From: Ilumatobacteraceae bacterium
Lineage (GTDB): Bacteria > Actinomycetota > Acidimicrobiia > Acidimicrobiales > Ilumatobacteraceae
Direction: 5' to 3'
Assembly (NCBI GenBank): GCA_025464045.1
Contig: JAODBQ010000264.1
Location: 1-8,353, forward strand
Length of the DNA stretch: 8,353 nucleotides
The position numbers and the translations under genes are program-made. The notes under the pieces are model-generated. The model was not told the origin of the DNA. It searched no databases and saw nothing but the letters and a program-made list of their open reading frames with translations. Of the stretch, positions 5,089 through 8,353 are shown in pieces; the stretch's first letter is position 1; each line of letters begins with the position of its first letter.

Positions 5089-6387
5089 GTGACTCCTGCT
5101 GCTCACCGAACGGTCCGGATCGGCGTGCTCGGCTGCGGCAACGTCGGAGCTGCCTTCGTGGACCTCGTCCGCCGGCAACAATCGACCATCGAGACCCGTA
5201 CGGGCGTGCGGCTCGAGGTCGGCGCCGTGGCGGTCCGCAACCTCAGCCGGCCGCGTGACGTCGAGCTCCCCGAGGGCATCCTCACCCGCGACACGTTCGC
5301 GGTCGTGTCCGACCCGGCCATCGACCTCGTGGTCGAGATGATCGGTGGCATCGAACCGGCTCGAGAGCTGATCGGGACGGCCATCAAGCACGGCAAGCCG
5401 GTCGTGACGGCGAACAAGGAGCTGCTCGCCAACGTCGGCACCGAGCTCTACGCGATGGCTGACGAGGCCGGTGTGGATCTGCTGTTCGAGGCGGCCGTCG
5501 CCGGCGGCATCCCGATCATCCGTGCCCTGCGCGAGAGCCTGCGCGGCGAGCCGGTGAAGCGCGTGATGGGGATCATCAACGGGACGACCAACTTCATCCT
5601 CACGAAGATGGCCGAGGAGGGCGCCGACTACAGCGTGGCGCTCGCCGAGGCCCAGGCGCTCGGATTCGCCGAGCGCGACCCCACCGCGGATGTCGAGGGC
5701 TACGACGCGGGCGCGAAGGCGGCGATCATGGCGACGATCGCGTTCGGCGCGAAGGTGGTTGCCGGCGACGTGTACCACGAGGGCATCAGCCGGATCACCG
5801 CCCACGACATCGCCATGGCCAAGCGCCTCGGCTACGTCGTCAAGCTCCTCGGCATCTGCGAGCTGTACCCGGAGACCGGCGACATCGCGGTCCGCGTCCA
5901 CCCGGCGATGGTCCCGCTGCATCACCCGCTGGCGAGCGTGCGCGACAGCTTCAACGCGGTGTTCGTCGAAGGCGACGCGGTCGGTTCGCTGATGTTCTAC
6001 GGGCGCGGCGCGGGTGGCAGCCCGACGGCGAGCGCGGTGCTCGGTGACGTCGTCGATGCGGCGACGAACCTCGTCAAGCACACTCACGGCGCCCTCGGCG
6101 CGTTCGCCCGGGCGACGATCCGCCCGATCGACGAGACCTCGGCCGAGTACCTGCTCAACCTCGCCGTCGTCGACCAGCCGGGCGTGCTGCACGCCGTCAC
6201 GGGTGTCTTCGCCCGCAACGGGGTCAGCATCCGCGCCGCGGAGCAGGAGGGCAACGGGCCCGAGGCGCGGCTCGTGTTCATCACCCACGAGGCCCGCGAG
6301 TCGGCGGTGCAGGCGACGGTCCGGGAGCTGCGCGACCTGGACTCGGTGCGCCAGGTCGGCGGGTTGCTGCGCGTGATCGGCAGCTGA
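5089..6387 (+). CDS. hom: Homoserine dehydrogenase with C-terminal ACT domain
   Basis: NAD(P)H-dependent reduction of L-aspartate-4-semialdehyde to L-homoserine, the branch point toward threonine and methionine. The product has 432 residues, the usual length of the monofunctional ACT-containing form; no aspartokinase domain is fused. The Rossmann nucleotide-binding loop is GCGNVG at 15-20 (IGVLGCGNVGAAF). TANKELLAN carries conserved K110, NGTTNFIL starts at 164, and the AERDPTADVEGYDAGAK segment holds E195, D206 and K210, which line up with yeast E208, D219 and K223. The ACT domain occupies about 353-425 (EYLLNLAVVDQPGVL...) and in relatives mediates threonine feedback inhibition. GTG 5089 is preferred over GTG 5083 because of the -10-like box just upstream; the choice changes only two residues. 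The thrC start follows the stop by 2 bp. Confidence 0.96.
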   Translation: MTPAAHRTVRIGVLGCGNVGAAFVDLVRRQQSTIETRTGVRLEVGAVAVRNLSRPRDVELPEGILTRDTFAVVSDPAIDLVVEMIGGIEPARELIGTAIKHGKPVVTANKELLANVGTELYAMADEAGVDLLFEAAVAGGIPIIRALRESLRGEPVKRVMGIINGTTNFILTKMAEEGADYSVALAEAQALGFAERDPTADVEGYDAGAKAAIMATIAFGAKVVAGDVYHEGISRITAHDIAMAKRLGYVVKLLGICELYPETGDIAVRVHPAMVPLHHPLASVRDSFNAVFVEGDAVGSLMFYGRGAGGSPTASAVLGDVVDAATNLVKHTHGALGAFARATIRPIDETSAEYLLNLAVVDQPGVLHAVTGVFARNGVSIRAAEQEGNGPEARLVFITHEARESAVQATVRELRDLDSVRQVGGLLRVIGS

Positions 6388-6389
6388 AC

Positions 6390-7751
6390 GTGCGGTACGT
6401 CTCCACGCGCGGCCGTGCGCCAGAGCTCGGCTTCGCCGACGTCCTCCTCGCCGGCCTGGCGATCGACGGCGGCCTGTACGTGCCGGAGTCGTGGCCGTCG
6501 TTGCCCGCCGGCGTGCCCGGCGCGAGCTACGCGGAACGGGCGGCGCAGGTGATCGCCCCGTTCGTCGGCGACGATCTCGACGGCGCGACGCTGCTGCGGC
6601 TGTGTCGGGAGGCCTACGCCACGTTCCGCCACCCGGCGGTGGTGCCGCTCGTTCAGCTCGGCGATCGACACTTCGTGCAGGAGCTGTTCCACGGGCCGAC
6701 CCTGGCGTTCAAGGACGTCGCCCTCCAGCTCGTCGGTCGGCTGTTCGACCACGTGCTCGGCGTGCGCGGCCAGCGGGTGACGATCGTGGGCGCGACCAGT
6801 GGCGACACCGGTTCGGCGGCGATCGACGCGGTCAAGGCGTGCACGAACGTCGACATCGTCATCCTCTTCCCGCTCGGGCGCACGAGCGAGGTGCAGCGGC
6901 GGCAGATGACCACCGTCGACTCGCCGAACGTCCGCGTCGTCGCCGTCGAGGGCACGTTCGACGACTGCCAGGACCTCGTCAAGGCGATGTTCACCGACGT
7001 GCCGTTCCGCGAGCGGATGTCGTTGAGCGCGGTCAACTCGATCAACTGGGCGCGGGTGATGGCGCAGGTCGTGTACTACGTCGTGGCCACGGACCTGCTC
7101 CGCGGCCCGGTGACGTTCAGCGTGCCCACGGGCAACTTCGGCAACGTGCTGTCCGGGTGGATCGCCCGGCAGATGGGCGCCCCGGTCGAGGGGTTCGTGA
7201 TCGGCTCCAACAGCAACGACATCCTCGCCCGGTTCGTCAACGACGGCGACATGTCCACCGCGCCGGTCGTCCCGTCGCTGAGCCCGTCGATGGACATCCA
7301 GGTGTCGTCCAACTTCGAACGGCTGCTGTTCGAGATGAACGGCCGCGACGGCGGGATGACCGCCGAGCAGCTGCAGCGCTTCCGCGCGGTCGGTCGTCTC
7401 GACATCGAGGCGGACCAACGGGCCGCGTACATCGACGGAGTGTTCCGGGCCGCGAGCCTCGACGACACGGCGACGCTCGACGTGATCGCCAGCACCTACG
7501 CCGAGACCGGGATGCTGCTCGATCCGCACTCCGCGGTCGCGGTCGGCGCTGCCGCGCTCGCACGCGGCTCCACCGTCGTCTCACTCGCCACCGCCCACCC
7601 GGCGAAGTTCCCCGACGCGGTCGAGAAGGCCACCGGCGTCCGCCCGCCGCTGCCGCCGCACCTCGCCGACCTCTTCGACCGGCCGGAGCGCTTCGTCGTG
7701 CTCTCCAACGACCTCGCCGCCATCGAGCACTACGTCGAGCACATCCGCTGA
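6390..7751 (+). CDS. thrC: Threonine synthase, long (enterobacterial/yeast-like) form
   Basis: A PLP enzyme that converts O-phospho-L-homoserine and water to L-threonine and phosphate. The 453-residue product begins with the ThrC N-terminal domain (YVSTRGRAPELGF...GLAIDGGLYVPE, about 3-35). The PLP lysine is K108 in LFHGPTLAFKDVALQ. GATSGDTGSAA starts at 134, GNFGN (248-252) is the glycine-rich phosphate-contact loop, and DPHSAVAVGAA lies near the C-terminus. The N-terminal domain and GPTLAFKD signature are those of the long ThrC class (E. coli, yeast), not the shorter class of about 360 residues in mycobacteria. GTG 6390 lies 2 bp after the hom stop, and no Shine-Dalgarno sequence is seen, implying re-initiation in a hom-thrC operon. 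Homoserine kinase, which makes its substrate, is not encoded in the window. Confidence 0.96.
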   Translation: MRYVSTRGRAPELGFADVLLAGLAIDGGLYVPESWPSLPAGVPGASYAERAAQVIAPFVGDDLDGATLLRLCREAYATFRHPAVVPLVQLGDRHFVQELFHGPTLAFKDVALQLVGRLFDHVLGVRGQRVTIVGATSGDTGSAAIDAVKACTNVDIVILFPLGRTSEVQRRQMTTVDSPNVRVVAVEGTFDDCQDLVKAMFTDVPFRERMSLSAVNSINWARVMAQVVYYVVATDLLRGPVTFSVPTGNFGNVLSGWIARQMGAPVEGFVIGSNSNDILARFVNDGDMSTAPVVPSLSPSMDIQVSSNFERLLFEMNGRDGGMTAEQLQRFRAVGRLDIEADQRAAYIDGVFRAASLDDTATLDVIASTYAETGMLLDPHSAVAVGAAALARGSTVVSLATAHPAKFPDAVEKATGVRPPLPPHLADLFDRPERFVVLSNDLAAIEHYVEHIR

Positions 7752-7780
7752 CGCTGCCGAAGCTTGGAGCTCGACCTCGC

Positions 7781-7816
7781 CCACCCGGTCCTCCAGAGCC
7801 ACCCGGTCCTCCAGAG
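7781..7816. repeat. Perfect tandem duplication of an 18-bp unit
   Basis: CCACCCGGTCCTCCAGAG occurs at 7781-7798 and again, identically and without spacer, at 7799-7816. It lies 30 bp after the thrC stop, in the 149-bp gap before the next gene. Complete identity suggests a recent slippage duplication. I see no hairpin or binding-site symmetry in the unit. Confidence 0.9.
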
Positions 7817-7888
7817 CATCGTGTCGGTGTGGGTGACCTCGTCGGCACGCGAGTGCGCTCCGGCGCAGGGGTCGGCGGCGTGGTGCGG

Positions 7889-7894
7889 CAGACT
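7889..7894 (+). promoter_or_regulatory. Weak -10-like hexamer before the CMD-family gene
   Basis: CAGACT ends 6 nt before ATG 7901. It departs from TANNNT at the first base but sits where the other -10-like boxes of this window sit relative to their start codons. No Shine-Dalgarno sequence is present. Confidence 0.25.
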
Positions 7895-7900
7895 CGGCCG

Positions 7901-8353
7901 ATGCCCAGGCTGCGACAGGTCGCCCGTTCCGAGACCGGTGATGCGCTCGTGTTGCAGATGTACGACAGGCTGTTCGGCGACCGGGATCCGGTGGCCGAGC
8001 CGGGGACGGCGAGCGGCACGCCCGGCGACTGGTGGACGGTGTTCGCCCTCGTCCCGGACGTGCTGCGCCATGCGGTGCGCGGCTTCGCGTTGTACGGCGC
8101 GCCGAACAGGGTGCTCGACCCGGTCCTGCGCGAGCTCGGCCAGACCCGCGCCGGCTGGACGCGTGGCAGCCGGTTCGTGTTCTCGCAGCACTGCAAGTCG
8201 TGTCGTGCCCTCGGGATCAGCGAGGAGCGGATCGAGGCGATCGCGCACTGGCAGACCGCCGACTGCTTCTCTCCGGCGGAGCGCGCTGTGCTCGCCTACA
8301 CCGACGGGCTGGTCCTGGACGGCGGCCGTGTCCACGACGGGATCTTCGCGGCG
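7901..8353 (+). CDS. Carboxymuconolactone decarboxylase/AhpD-like protein (5' part)
   Basis: The first 151 residues of a gene that is still open at the window end. The pattern matches the CMD/AhpD-like fold: residues around 45-95 (VFALVPDVLRHAVRGFALYG...LRELGQTRAG) give the helical core, then SRFVFSQHCKSCRALGISEE carries a CxxC pair, C98 and C101, followed by SPAERAVLAYTDGLVLDGG. In AhpD-type members this cysteine pair is redox active and supports alkylhydroperoxidase activity. Other CMD proteins lack the thiols and act as lactone decarboxylases or have no known substrate. Here the pair favours a thiol redox role, but the usual downstream histidine and full AhpD context are not evident, so the substrate is unknown. 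ATG 7901 is preferred; in-frame GTGs at 7880 and 7883 are possible. It takes the place where thrB might be expected after thrC. Confidence 0.75.
   Translation, partial: MPRLRQVARSETGDALVLQMYDRLFGDRDPVAEPGTASGTPGDWWTVFALVPDVLRHAVRGFALYGAPNRVLDPVLRELGQTRAGWTRGSRFVFSQHCKSCRALGISEERIEAIAHWQTADCFSPAERAVLAYTDGLVLDGGRVHDGIFAA

Noticed and set aside
4228..6288. 686-codon open frame antisense across the MazF-like, LPxTG and hom genes
   Set aside because: It spans three well-supported genes and two intergenic regions in antisense and shows no recognisable domain.
6084..7529. 481-codon open frame antisense to hom and thrC
   Set aside because: Its composition mirrors the sense strand (His/Asp/Arg/Val rich) and it has no motif; codon bias of thrC explains it.
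7730..8335. Minus-strand open frame with a repeated LWRTGW peptide
   Set aside because: The repeat is only the translation of the 18-bp DNA duplication, and the rest is antisense to the CMD-family gene.

Overview
This is a high-GC window from an actinobacterium. The gene order, the near-absence of Shine-Dalgarno sequences and the GTG starts all fit. The mixture of a mycobacterial-like argS-lysA-hom-thrC order with a long-form threonine synthase suggests a deep-branching lineage, perhaps Acidimicrobiia, but that placement is tentative. Most of the window is a housekeeping block for arginyl-tRNA charging and aspartate-family amino acid synthesis.

Layout. Positions 1-213 hold the decayed 3' end of a RibD/dihydrofolate-reductase-like gene, with an in-frame stop and a frameshift. 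Positions 214-472 show no gene. A tRNA-Arg(CCG) lies on the minus strand at 473-545. A 59-bp divergent promoter region separates it from a small conserved hypothetical gene (605-943). Next come argS (998-2737), lysA (2734-4008) and a PemK/MazF-fold gene (4005-4475), each joined to the next by a 4-bp GTGA overlap. A separate unit follows: a hairpin, a promoter and a 142-residue secreted protein ending in an LPGTG sortase signal (4577-5005). Then come hom (5089-6387) and thrC (6390-7751), 2 bp apart. A 149-bp gap containing a perfect 18-bp tandem duplication precedes a carboxymuconolactone decarboxylase/AhpD-like gene (7901 onward) that runs off the window end.

How the genes work together. LysA makes L-lysine from meso-diaminopimelate. 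Hom reduces aspartate semialdehyde to homoserine, and ThrC converts phosphohomoserine to threonine. The homoserine kinase (ThrB) that links Hom to ThrC is not in the window. ArgS charges tRNA-Arg, and one of its substrates is encoded about 450 bp upstream on the opposite strand.

Most remarkable points: two unrelated genes (MazF-fold and LPxTG) sit inside the otherwise conserved argS-lysA-hom-thrC order; thrC is of the long enterobacterial/yeast type; and several genes have a TANNNT hexamer 7-9 nt before the start codon, which suggests leaderless transcripts. I see no clearly new multi-gene system, CRISPR array, insertion sequence or riboswitch.
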